NCBI GenBank assembly: GCA_965223775.1
Contig: OZ245021.1
Span: 62,001-126,000 of the forward strand
DNA: 64,000 nucleotides
Direction of reading: 5' to 3'
Source: JAJDXW01 sp965223775
GTDB taxonomy: Bacteria > Pseudomonadota > Gammaproteobacteria > HK1
Positions 41,761 through 50,056 of the stretch are shown here, piece by piece (positions within the stretch are counted from its first letter, which is position 1; each line of letters opens with the position of its first letter). The notes below the pieces were generated by a model. It did no database searches. It worked only from the letters and a program-made list of their open reading frames with translations, and was not told where the DNA came from. The position numbers were made by a program, and so were the translations under genes.

Positions 41761-43584
41761 GTGACAGGCATCATGAATGACATCGAGGACCCGATTGCGT
41801 TCGAGCTGTTCAAGAACGCCATCTTCGCCATCGCGGACGAGATGGCGGTGACCATCTGCCGGACCACCTATTCGGGGGTCCTGCGCGACAACATGGACTT
41901 TTCCACGTCGCTCTCGGACGCAGGCGGCCGAGTGATCGCGCAGGGCTTGACGGTTGCCATGCACCTCGGCGCCATCGAGACCGCGCTCGCCTCGGTGCTC
42001 CGCAAGTTCGAGGGCGACATCCACGAAGGCGACGTGTTCATCATGAACGACCCCTTCGAGGGCGGCATGCACTTGCCGGACGTGTTCATCTTCAAACCGA
42101 TATTCGTCGGTGCGGAACGGGTCGCGTTCGCCTCCACCACCGCGCATCAGGTCGACATGGGCGGCCGGGTGCCGGGCTCGAACGCCGCCGACTCGACGGA
42201 GATCTATCAGGAGGGGCTTCGCATCCCACCCCTCAAGCTGATGAGCAAGGGGGTGTTGAACGACACGCTGTGGTCCTTGATCGAGAAGAATGTTCGCGTG
42301 CCCGTCCAGGTATTCGGCGACATGCGCGCCCAGCTCGCCGCGTGCGAGATTGCGTCCCGTCAGCTCTTCAACCTGATCGAGCGTCATGGCACGCGAACCT
42401 CCCTGCTCTACATGTACGAGGTTACGAACTACACGGAGCGCTTGACGCGGGCTGCGATCTCGGCCCTGCCGGACGGGACGGTGTCGTTCGAGGACTGGAT
42501 CGACGATGACGGCGTGGATCACGGCCAGCCGATACGGCTATTCGTGACCGTCCGCAAGCACGGCGATCGCATCTCCTTCGATTGGGACGGCACCGCGGCT
42601 CAAGTCAGGGGTGCCATCAACGCAACGCTGTCGGTGACCCGGGCGGCTTGCTTCACGGCCCTGAAGACCGTCTTGCCGGGCGACATTCCCAACAACGATG
42701 GGGTGTTCCGTGCGATCGAGGTGACGGCGCCCGAAGGCACGGTCGCAAACGTCGTGCACCCCGGCGCGTGCGCGGCGCGCGCGCTCACCGGCTTCCGGAT
42801 GCTCGACTGCGCGTTCGGTGCGCTCGCGCGCCTGGTGCCGGAGCGGTCCATGGCCGCGTCCGATGGCGGCAACGTCGGCGTGTCCATCGGTGGCTACACC
42901 AAGGACCGCGAGCCCTTTGTCTATGTGGACTTCACGGCCGGAACCTGGGGGGCGAGATCCTTCGCCGACGGTCTCGAGGGAAACTCCAACCTGTTCGTCA
43001 ATCTCGCCTCGCAGTCCATCGAGGTGACCGAACGCGAGCAACCCTTTCAAGTGCCGCGCTATGAGCTCGCGCCGGACCGGGCGGGGGCGGGCAAGTACCG
43101 GGGCGGCGTCCCGTTCTACCGCGAGTACAAGATCCTCGCCGACAACGCGGTCATGCAGTGCCGCGCGGATCGCCAGACCGTGCGCCCTTACGGCTTGTTC
43201 GGTGGACGCGCCGGCAAGCCGGGCGAGAGCGTGCTGCACCCCGACGGCAATCCCCGAAGAGTGACCTCCAAGATCACCATGGAAGCCAAGAAAGGCGACG
43301 TGTTCCGTTACGTGCTTGCGGGTGGCGGTGGATGGGGTGATCCCCTGGAACGGGACCCGCTGGCCGTGCTGCGTGACGTGCGCAACGAGCTCGTCAGTCA
43401 ACGGTCGGCACGGGACGAGTACGGCGTCATCGTCGACATGCAAGCCTGGACCGTGGACGGGCCGGCGACGGACGCTCTCCGCGTCGAATTGCGCGCTGCG
43501 CGCAAGGCGCCGATTCCGGACGTCGTCTGGGACGATGACGGTTCCCCGACCCCATTCCCGGACACGGTGGACCCGAGTCCTTGA
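41761..43584 (+). CDS. Hydantoinase B/oxoprolinase family protein
   Basis: 607 residues from a GTG at 41761; an ATG four codons on (41773, M-N-D-I-E-D-P-I-A-F) is an equally good start. Landmarks: C-R-T-T-Y-S-G-V-L-R-D-N-M-D-F-S-T, F-I-M-N-D-P-F-E-G-G-M-H, A-H-Q-V-D-M-G-G-R-V-P-G-S-N and G-G-G-W-G-D-P-L. It belongs to a different HyuB subgroup from the pair at 31.7-38.3 kb. No hyuA follows directly; a hyuA of the matching type lies in the same direction at 50057, beyond 6.5 kb of mobile and broken DNA. Confidence 0.93.
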   Translation: MTGIMNDIEDPIAFELFKNAIFAIADEMAVTICRTTYSGVLRDNMDFSTSLSDAGGRVIAQGLTVAMHLGAIETALASVLRKFEGDIHEGDVFIMNDPFEGGMHLPDVFIFKPIFVGAERVAFASTTAHQVDMGGRVPGSNAADSTEIYQEGLRIPPLKLMSKGVLNDTLWSLIEKNVRVPVQVFGDMRAQLAACEIASRQLFNLIERHGTRTSLLYMYEVTNYTERLTRAAISALPDGTVSFEDWIDDDGVDHGQPIRLFVTVRKHGDRISFDWDGTAAQVRGAINATLSVTRAACFTALKTVLPGDIPNNDGVFRAIEVTAPEGTVANVVHPGACAARALTGFRMLDCAFGALARLVPERSMAASDGGNVGVSIGGYTKDREPFVYVDFTAGTWGARSFADGLEGNSNLFVNLASQSIEVTEREQPFQVPRYELAPDRAGAGKYRGGVPFYREYKILADNAVMQCRADRQTVRPYGLFGGRAGKPGESVLHPDGNPRRVTSKITMEAKKGDVFRYVLAGGGGWGDPLERDPLAVLRDVRNELVSQRSARDEYGVIVDMQAWTVDGPATDALRVELRAARKAPIPDVVWDDDGSPTPFPDTVDPSP

Positions 43585-43773
43585 ACCAGGAGTCCAGAAG
43601 TTGCCACAGCAGTACTCGCCCGCCTCGCCGCGATCCTGGCATAGACGGCCGGCATGGGTTCGATCATGGTGCCAGAGGTACGATCCGGTTCGGCGGTTTT
43701 CAATGGTCGGTGACGAATAGCTCAGGGCGAAGCTCGCCAAGGTGGAGGCGCTGTTCCGGGGCGCCGCCGGCCT
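43585..43773. other. Intergenic junction DNA
   Basis: Contains a short rightward coding-like string (K-L-A-K-V-E-A-L-F-R-G-A-A, about 43721-43760) reminiscent of the start of DUF2786-type proteins, cut off at the edge of the chimeric pseudogene. No complete gene. Confidence 0.35.
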
Positions 43774-45057
43774 CTACCAATGGACGGTGCCGCGCAGCAT
43801 CAGGCCGTGCTCGGCGTCGGCGCCCAGCGCCTCGCGGCGGGTGGCGTCGAGCCCGATCGTGAAGCCGGGATCGCCCTTGCGGGCCGAGTTCAGGCGCCAG
43901 CCGAGGCGGTAGTCGCGGCTCGTGTCCGAGAGCCCGAGGCCGAGGTGCGGGGTGGCGGTGACGGCGCCGTCAAAGGCCGGTATCCCGTAGCCGAGCTCTG
44001 CCTCCAGGCGGCCCGCGCTCGCGGTGCCGCCATTGTCGTCGGCGGCGAGGCCGGCCAGGGTCTCGCGCCCGAGCAGCGCGTCCATGCCGCCCGTGGGCGA
44101 GCCGCCCCAGGACTGGCGCAGCCTCAGCGCGAGCCCCCGGTCGGTGGTCGGGCGCGGGTCCCAGGTGAGCGAGGCGCTCGCGCCCCACTCGCGGAAGCCC
44201 GACGCCTCGTGGGCGATCAGCCCGCGACCCTTGAGGTCGAGCGCCACGCCCTGCCGCGGGGCCGCGAAGGCGAGACCGCCGGTGGTCTCGGCCCGGTAGA
44301 GCGCCGCGGCGCCCTCGTGCGCGGCCCGGCTCGACGCCGCGGACGCTCCGGTCAGCGCGACCGCCGCCGCCACCGCCGCGGCGCGTCCGACCGTGCGCGC
44401 GCCCGCGCCGGGGGCCGGCCACCACGCCGGCCGCGGGCGTTCCGGCGCCGCTTCCCGCCCATCCGCCCCGAGACGGGCCAGGTACGCCAGCAGCAGCATG
44501 TGCTCGAGCCAGGTCCCGGCCGTCGGGAACAGCGTCTGGCTCTGCACGAACCAGCCGGCCAGCGCCCCGCCGGCGCAGACGAGCAGCGCCCGGTCGCGCG
44601 GCCCGGCGCGGCGCGCCGCGCGCACCGCCGCCAGCGCCGTGAACGCCCACAGCGCGAGGTAGGCGGCGAGCCCGGGCACCCCCTTCGTGGCCGCCTCCTC
44701 GACGAGCACGCCGTGGGCGCGGTCGCGGCTTCGGTTCTGGGTGTGCGCGCCCTCGTCCGCCCGCGCTCCGTGCCCTGGCTCCTCGAGCGCCTGCCGTTCG
44801 CGGAGCTCGAAACCGCCGGCCGGCTCCTGCGCCTCATGCTCGAACGCCTGGACCCTGGGCCGGCATCCCGGAACTCGTGAGCCCGGGCGACGGCGGTTCC
44901 GGCGGGGCGGCCGCGGTCGGACCGTGCCGGCTCGCGGCGTCGCTCCCGCGCCCGGGGCGCTGTCCCGACCCCGGCGCCCTCGATCGGACAGGCAGCTTTC
45001 GACCGCTTCGCACAATTCGAGCCCATTGCCCCACTGCTCCCGGTTCGCGCCCGGCAA
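43774..45057 (-). pseudogene. Chimera of O-antigen ligase fragment and outer-membrane barrel fragment
   Basis: One open frame joins two unrelated parts. The 5' part (about 44300-44760) has D-R-A-H-G-V-L-V-E-E-A-A-T-K-G-V-P-G-L and W-F-V-Q-S-Q-T-L-F, the end of the Wzy_C/WaaL O-antigen ligase domain with hydrophobic helices. The 3' part (43774-44297) has G-V-A-L-D-L-K-G-R-G-L-I-A-H-E, S-L-T-W-D-P-R-P and the final A-E-H-G-L-M-L-R-G-T-V-H-W, the C-terminal beta-barrel of autotransporter-like surface proteins, ending in the aromatic residue used for outer-membrane insertion. The first 80 or so codons are low-quality. There is no signal peptide for the barrel. It is probably the result of a deletion or rearrangement. 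Confidence 0.7.
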
Positions 45058-45159
45058 CTTCGCCGCCGTCCCTGGCGCGCCGCCGACGGAATCGAATCAT
45101 GTCGGGACTTCAAATATCTATAAATAGGGTTGTTTTTGGAAAATGACCCAATAATTTTT

Positions 45160-45333
45160 CCTGATTACGCACAATGCTCAGCCCGGGCCCGGACACGATC
45201 GCCGATCGGTGTCGGAGGGTCGTTGGAGAGCGCGAAACGACGGTCAATCCAGCCGGAAAGGTCGTCACGCCGCCGCCTGAACCCCTGCCAGCGCGGCCCC
45301 GCAGCCGGAAGCTGAGCTTCGTACGTAATCAGG
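45160..45333. mobile_element. 174-bp MITE-like element, copy A
   Basis: Bounded by CCTGATTACGCACAATGCTC at the left and the inverted partner GAGCTTCGTACGTAATCAGG at the right (about 20-bp ends with a few mismatches). The interior is closely similar, by eye about 85 percent, to the element at 48434-48606 in reverse orientation. No ORF. No clear target duplication: the flanks (TAATTTTT and TGGAATTT) are AT-rich but differ. Confidence 0.82.
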
Positions 45334-45522
45334 TGGAATTTTGTACTTCCTGTCCACGGCGCACAACTGCGGTGCGGGTCAGGATGCGCCGGCGCGCAGT
45401 GTCCATGTCGGCCGACAAGACCGCATCAGCGCCGCGAGGCCTACGACCTGACCTGGTGCACGCGTATACCTGCCTGACCCTGATTCCGCGCCTGCACCAT
45501 CTATCGGCAGGCGAGAGCGATT

Positions 45523-47512
45523 TCATGGATCGTCGCGGTGCCGGGATTTCCGTTCAACCGGGGCGTGCTGCGTCATCTCAATCTCATCCCAATCGGGCGC
45601 AAGAGCGTAATCCTTTGCGGCCGGATCAAGACCAGCGCTGCGAATCGGATCGTGGTCCATGAGGCTTCCAGTGATGGAGCGGAGTAGGTCACCGGTGGTG
45701 TCATGCCCCCAGGCATTGGAAGCTGCGACAAATGCCACTCCCTGGGTTGGGAAGACCAAGAGTCTGGTGTTCCAACAACAACTCGAACCGCCGTGGCTAA
45801 GCACAACTCCCTCCGCCGAGTCTTGGCTACGCACGTACCAGCCAGCGGTATAGATATCGGGGTATGAAGTCGCGGTACCGAAGTCTGGACTGATCATCTC
45901 GTTCAGGGTATCGCGATCAAGGATCGCCGGCTCACTGTCGAGGAACCAGAGGCCGATGAACTTGGCCCAATCCTCAATGGAAAGATAAACCGTCGCCGCT
46001 GGTCCCCATGCCGGTGGGCGCCAAAGCCACTGAGGGTTCCACGATCCTCCTTCGTCACGATAATGCCCCCACGGCTGGTCCTCATTGTAGTCCGGACTCT
46101 CCTGGAATCTGAATCCCGCAGCAGCCATCCCCAAGGGAGTGAAGAGGCGCTCCTCCATCAAGGTCTCCCAACTCTTCCCGGTGACCTTCTCCGCCATGGC
46201 CCCCGCGACCATGTATCCGAGATTGGAGTAGCTATACTGGCCAACGGGCCCTGGCGGCGGATCTTCAAGATAGTCCCGCAAAATTCGATAGCGAGCATCA
46301 ACGACATAGTGCCGCGAATGATCCCAATAGTTGTTGCCAGCGTTACGCGGGAGACCGCCCGTCATGGTGACGAGCCGACGTAGACTGACGGAGTGGTAGT
46401 CCCGGTGTATTTCGCCGAGCAGCTCGGGAAAAACGTCCGCAATCGTGGTCTGCCAACCGTCATTGAATGTTCCGTCCGCGACCAAGGTTGCCAGCACCGT
46501 CGACGTCATGGCCTTGGTATTGGAGTTGATGCGAAGAAAGTCGTTGACCGTAAGCTCTGGGGACGAGCCATTCTTGCGGACCCCAGCGACCGCAACGGCG
46601 TGGACTCCTTCCTTGTCGACAATCGCGGCAAAGAGTCCGGGCGATTCGCCCCGTTCGACCGGACCGGTCAGGTATTCGGCAATGGACGGGTCCGCCTCCA
46701 GCATGCCGTCCACTTGCCGAAGTCCACCGGCGGACAGATTGCTCAGGTGTGCGGTAGGACTCCGCAACAGGCTCATGACACGAATCGGGCCGTCGGCGGA
46801 GACGAAGAGCTGCCACTTCCCCTCCCCGTCCCCCAGACTCCCGGCCAACCCGTCGTCTTCACCCGACTCGAGCGCCTGCGCGGTAAGCGTGCGTGCCTCC
46901 CGGGAACCGAGAGTCAGACGCACGTCCCCGTCTGGTGCCGGATCACCATTGTCGTCGAGTCCCGCAATGGTCACCTCGACGCTCTCACCGGCCGCGTTAA
47001 TCAGGCGCAGCCGGCTGGCGCAGCCGGCTGACCTGCCCCTCGTTGCTCCCAGGGTTGAAGAACCGCACGTGATGGCGCATTCCCTCTTCCGGCACTATCT
47101 CGTGCATCGCGGTCACGAATCCGTCACCGGTGCGGACGTACGACAACGACTCGATGTCAAGGTCGCTCTCCAGGCGGAGCCGCCAGTCTCCCTGCCCCTC
47201 ACTGCCCAACCCTACAGGCAGCCCTTTCCCAGGATTCCCCATCTCCAGGTCGTCGGAGTTGAAGTGTGCCGATGCTCGCGCCGCTAGCGAGAGCTCAACC
47301 GGCCCGTACTCCATACCCTCGTCGTCGATTCCCGTTATGGACACCGTTCCCGCGGTATCGGAGTGATTGATGATTCGTGCAAACCCCGCCCAGTCGGGGT
47401 ACGATGCGGGCGGGAACAGCGGGAGAAAGTGGGAAGAGTCAGCCGCCGTGGGGGCCGACACGCCTGTCGCGCAGAACAGAGCGACAGCCAGAAGGACATC
47501 TCGTCTCAGCAT
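45523..47512 (-). pseudogene. Secreted serine hydrolase (beta-lactamase/esterase family), split by a 13-bp duplication
   Basis: Starting at the ATG at 47512 (MLRRDVLLAVALFCATGVSA, signal peptide), two repeats of a beta-sandwich domain follow (W-A-G-F-A-R-I-I-N-H-S-D-T-A-G-T-V and the related V-R-F-F-N-P-G-S-N-E-G-Q-V). The catalytic domain contains S-N-T-K (Ser-x-x-Lys nucleophile), Y-S-Y-S-N (Tyr-x-Asn) and L-S-H-G-G. The frame breaks at about 47015 because a 13-bp word is duplicated; removing one copy gives one continuous frame of 658 residues. As read, the product stops after the first repeats. The catalytic half also reads as an ORF from 46974. Confidence 0.85.
47004..47029. repeat. 13-bp tandem duplication that breaks the serine hydrolase gene
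   Basis: GGCGCAGCCGGCT occurs at 47004-47016 and again at 47017-47029. Because 13 is not a multiple of 3, the second copy shifts the frame. Deletion of either copy restores V-S-R-L-R-L-I-N-A-A-G-E in the hydrolase. Confidence 0.92.
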
Positions 47513-47558
47513 CACGAGTCTCTCCTGTGGCACGGACTCGAAGCCGCGTATAGCATAT

Positions 47559-47568
47559 CCTGATTACG
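47559..47568. other. Isolated CCTGATTACG word (possible element end)
   Basis: Only the first 10 bases match the inverted-repeat ends described elsewhere. It lies between the serine hydrolase start and the IS3-family fragment. It could be a truncated end or chance. Confidence 0.35.
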
Positions 47569-47651
47569 GTGGAGTCGAGGACTGGCGCGCCTACCATGGT
47601 CGCCGCGCGCGACGCCAAGGGCGGCGTTGTCGGCGAGTGCACCGGCGGCTC

Positions 47652-48074
47652 TCACGCCGCACGCTCCCAGCGGTACGCCTCGCTCGGCGTTCGCCCGCCC
47701 AGCGCGCTGTGCGGGCGCTCCTCGGTATAGAAGCGCATCCAGTTCGCGATGACGCGCTCGGCTTCAAAGCCGTCGCACAGCTCGTGCAGGTACACCGCCG
47801 CGTACTTCAGCGACCGCCACAGCCGTTCGATGAACACGTTGTCCAGGCACCGCCCGCGGCCATCCATCGAGCACTTCGCCCCGGCCGACAGAACCCGCTC
47901 GGTGAACGCCACGGAGGTGAATTGCACACCTTGGTCGGTGTTGAAGATCTCCGGCGTTCCGTAGCCAAGGGCCGCCTCGAGCGCCTCGATGCACACGCGG
48001 CAGTCCATCGTGTTCGACAACCGCCACGAGAGCACGAAGCGGCTCGCCCAGTCCATCACCGCCACCAGGTACAA
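47652..48074 (-). pseudogene. IS3-family transposase OrfB, C-terminal fragment
   Basis: The integrase core is recognisable: V-M-D-W-A-S-R (first Asp), F-N-T-D-Q-G-V-Q-F-T-S (second Asp) and N-V-F-I-E-R-L-W-R-S-L-K-Y (catalytic Glu), then Y-T-E-E-R-P-H-S-A-L-G-G and T-P-S-E-A-Y. So the DDE triad and C-terminus are intact. The OrfB N-terminal region and OrfA are missing. The frame is cut 8 bases beyond its 5' end by a CCTGATTACGTAC element end at 48082. Confidence 0.85.
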
Positions 48075-48081
48075 ATACCCT

Positions 48082-48094
48082 CCTGATTACGTAC
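48082..48094. mobile_element. Solitary element end truncating the IS3 fragment
   Basis: CCTGATTACGTAC at 48082-48094 matches the first 13 bases of the inverted-repeat elements and marks the point where homology to the IS3-family transposase stops. No partner in inverse orientation is seen before 48606, so it could be the outer end of a composite segment 48082-48606. Confidence 0.5.
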
Positions 48095-48433
48095 CGTGTG
48101 CCGTGGAAAGGCACCGTCCCTCAGCGGGTGCGAAACCCGCCCGGCAAACTGTCGCTCCAGCCGGTAGCAATCGGAGCGGATGATGGAGGTAACGACATCG
48201 TTCGAAGCACTTCGGTGGAACGGGTCGCCTCGGGTGATCCAGCGACCATGCGGGCCGCAACGCGAGTGAACGCTATATAGGGTACCGACAACATTCGTGT
48301 AGAAATGCACTCTAAGGGCCGGGCTTCAGCCCTCGGGGGGCCGGGCAGAATTCGTAGGTCGCCGAACCGTCAAAACGGATCAGGAACAGGTTGCCACCCC
48401 TGGGCCTCGAGGTTTGCGGAGGTCATCCTGATT
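48095..48433. other. Gene-free segment between element ends
   Basis: About 340 bases. A leftward frame gives G-G-N-L-F-L-I-R-F-D-G-S-A-T-Y-E-F-C-P-A-P, a plausible C-terminal gene fragment whose 5' side runs into the element at 48434. No complete gene. Confidence 0.4.
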
Positions 48434-48606
48434 CCTGATTACGCACGAAGCTCAGCTTCCGGCTGCCGGACCGCGCTGGCGAGGGTTCAGGCGGCTGCGT
48501 GACGACCTTCCGACTGGATTGACCATCGTTTCGCGCTCTTCAACGACGTCCCGGCAGCGAGCGGTCATCGTGTCCGGGCCCGGGCTGAGGATTGTGCGTA
48601 ATCAGG
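48434..48606. mobile_element. 173-bp MITE-like element, copy B
   Basis: Starts CCTGATTACGCACGAAGCTC and ends with ATTGTGCGTAATCAGG. The reverse complement aligns along its whole length with copy A at 45160-45333, including shared words such as GAGCGCGAAACGA and TCAATCCAG. No coding capacity. Its right end is 79 bases ahead of the toxin-antitoxin promoter. No target duplication is visible. Confidence 0.82.
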
Positions 48607-48684
48607 TGCGGTGTTGAGTCGCAAGGTCCGCCGGAGTCAACGGGCACGGCGGGCCAGCCTGGATCCCGCGAGGCGGGGCAAGGA

Positions 48685-48714
48685 TTGACGGAATGTAGCC
48701 GACTGGCTACATTC
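48685..48714 (+). promoter_or_regulatory. Promoter and palindromic operator of the toxin-antitoxin operon
   Basis: TTGACG (48685-48690), 17 bases, TACATT (48708-48713) form a good sigma-70-type promoter. The spacer and the -10 box are covered by a perfect inverted repeat GAATGTAGCC-GACT-GGCTACATTC (48691-48714). This is the standard design for autorepression by a toxin-antitoxin complex. The toxin GTG follows six bases later, giving a leaderless or very short-leader mRNA. Confidence 0.65.
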
Positions 48715-48719
48715 CGAGG

Positions 48720-49010
48720 GTGATCGAGGTCCGCAAGACGGAGGTCTACGCCAGGTGGTTGGACAGGTTGCGGGACGCGCGCGCCCGGGCTCGCGTCCTC
48801 GTCCGGATCGAACGTCTGGCAGCCGGAAATCCGGGAGATGTCAGGCCCGTCGGCGAAGGCGTTTCGGAGCTGCGGATCGACTACGGACCGGGCTACCGGG
48901 TGTATTTCAAGAAGCAGGGCCGCACGATTGTCGTTCTGCTGGCCGGCGGGGACAAAGGGACGCAGCGGCAGGACATCGAGACGGCCCTGCGCCTCGCACG
49001 AAACCTGTAG
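48720..49010 (+). CDS. Type II toxin, RelE/ParE superfamily (addiction-module killer protein)
   Basis: 96 residues from a GTG at 48720. RelE-fold features: V-Y-A-R-W-L-D-R-L-R-D at the N-terminus, P-V-G-E-G-V-S-E-L-R-I-D-Y-G-P-G-Y-R-V-Y-F and I-V-V-L-L-A-G-G-D-K-G-T-Q at the C-terminus, which is the pattern of putative addiction-module killer proteins. Members cleave mRNA or inhibit gyrase; for this subgroup ribosome-dependent RNase activity is the usual expectation. The antitoxin follows 9 bases later, and the toxin-first order is normal for HigBA-like modules. Looks intact. Confidence 0.88.
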   Translation: MIEVRKTEVYARWLDRLRDARARARVLVRIERLAAGNPGDVRPVGEGVSELRIDYGPGYRVYFKKQGRTIVVLLAGGDKGTQRQDIETALRLARNL

Positions 49011-49019
49011 GTGGACACC

Positions 49020-49355
49020 ATGACCAAGACCGTCACTTCACCCTACGATGTCGCCGAGCACCTTCGGACACCGGAGGAAATGGCTGCGTATCTGGAAGCT
49101 TCCATGGAGGAGGCCGATGGCGACGCCGCGTTCATCGCCAAGGCGCTGGGCGACATCGCCCGCGCCAAGGGCATGTCGCAGGTCGCGTGCGATGCCGGCC
49201 TGTCCCGCGAGAGTCTCTACAAGGCGCTTTCGGGAGACCGCAATCCAAGTCTGGATACGGTGCTCAGGGTCGTCGGCGCTCTGGGCTTGAAGCTGCGTGC
49301 CGAAGCGGTGCCCGATTCGGACACGGTCGGACCGGGCGCGTCGGCACATCGCTGA
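49020..49355 (+). CDS. Antitoxin of the RelE-type module (HigA-like, HTH)
   Basis: 111 residues from the ATG at 49020; a GTG at 49011 is in frame but closer to the toxin stop. The N-terminal segment has S-P-Y-D-V-A-E-H-L-R-T-P-E-E-M-A-A-Y-L-E, the standard start of addiction-module antidote proteins. A helix-turn-helix follows: K-G-M-S-Q-V-A-C-D-A-G-L-S-R-E-S-L-Y-K-A-L-S. It should bind the toxin and the palindrome at 48691-48714. Confidence 0.9.
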   Translation: MTKTVTSPYDVAEHLRTPEEMAAYLEASMEEADGDAAFIAKALGDIARAKGMSQVACDAGLSRESLYKALSGDRNPSLDTVLRVVGALGLKLRAEAVPDSDTVGPGASAHR

Positions 49356-50056
49356 TATCGGAGGCGATCCGTCCGCGTTGCGCGGTCATTGCACAACGAC
49401 CTGACGTCGGTCTCACCAATGGCGCAGCGCCCGGTTGCATCGATGCTCGCCCGGGCGGTTCCGCCGCGCCCGGCCGCCTGCATGTCGCGTGCGATGGCCT
49501 GGGCGGTGAACATTGCGGAGCGCAGGAGTGGCGGTCGATCCAGGCGCCTGCCTCGATCGCGGCGCGCCATCCGGCGACGCCGCGCTCGACGGCCTCGCGG
49601 CCCCCGCACTCGAGCCACTCGGTCGCATCCTGGCCGTGCGCCTCGATGAGGGCATCGGCGATGGCATGGATGTGTCTGGGGATTCTTCCTGTACACCCGT
49701 CCCGTGACTTTGGTGCGAGGTGAGGACGGACGTCCCGTGTGGCGGGAGGATATGAGGGAGAGATGACCGAACCACGGCGGAGTGGTGGCGAGCGAAGATG
49801 ACCGTTGTTGGGTCAGTTGCTAAATTCGCCGGTCTCGTCCCAGGATGCGAGCGGGGCGCACAGGGGGGTCGAGCGGATGTCGTACGGGTGTCGGGAAGCG
49901 AAACGCACCTGCGGCAGTGTTTGTCGAATCCGGGTGGCGTGACGAGACACAAGGGGCGGCCAAGGAGACCTGATTTGCAATCCCGCTGCTTGCGGAATCC
50001 TTGCGTCACCGCAATGGCGCGCGCGAAACCCGGCCATCGGGGTACGAAATAATCGC
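49356..50056. other. Stretch without an intact gene
   Basis: 701 bases. A leftward frame near 49500-49690 reads H-A-I-A-D-A-L-I-E-A-H-G-Q-D-A-T-E-W-L-E, protein-like but without start and end, so probably a remnant. The rest (49700-50056) shows no family motif. The last part must contain the promoter of the hyuA gene at 50057. Confidence 0.45.
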
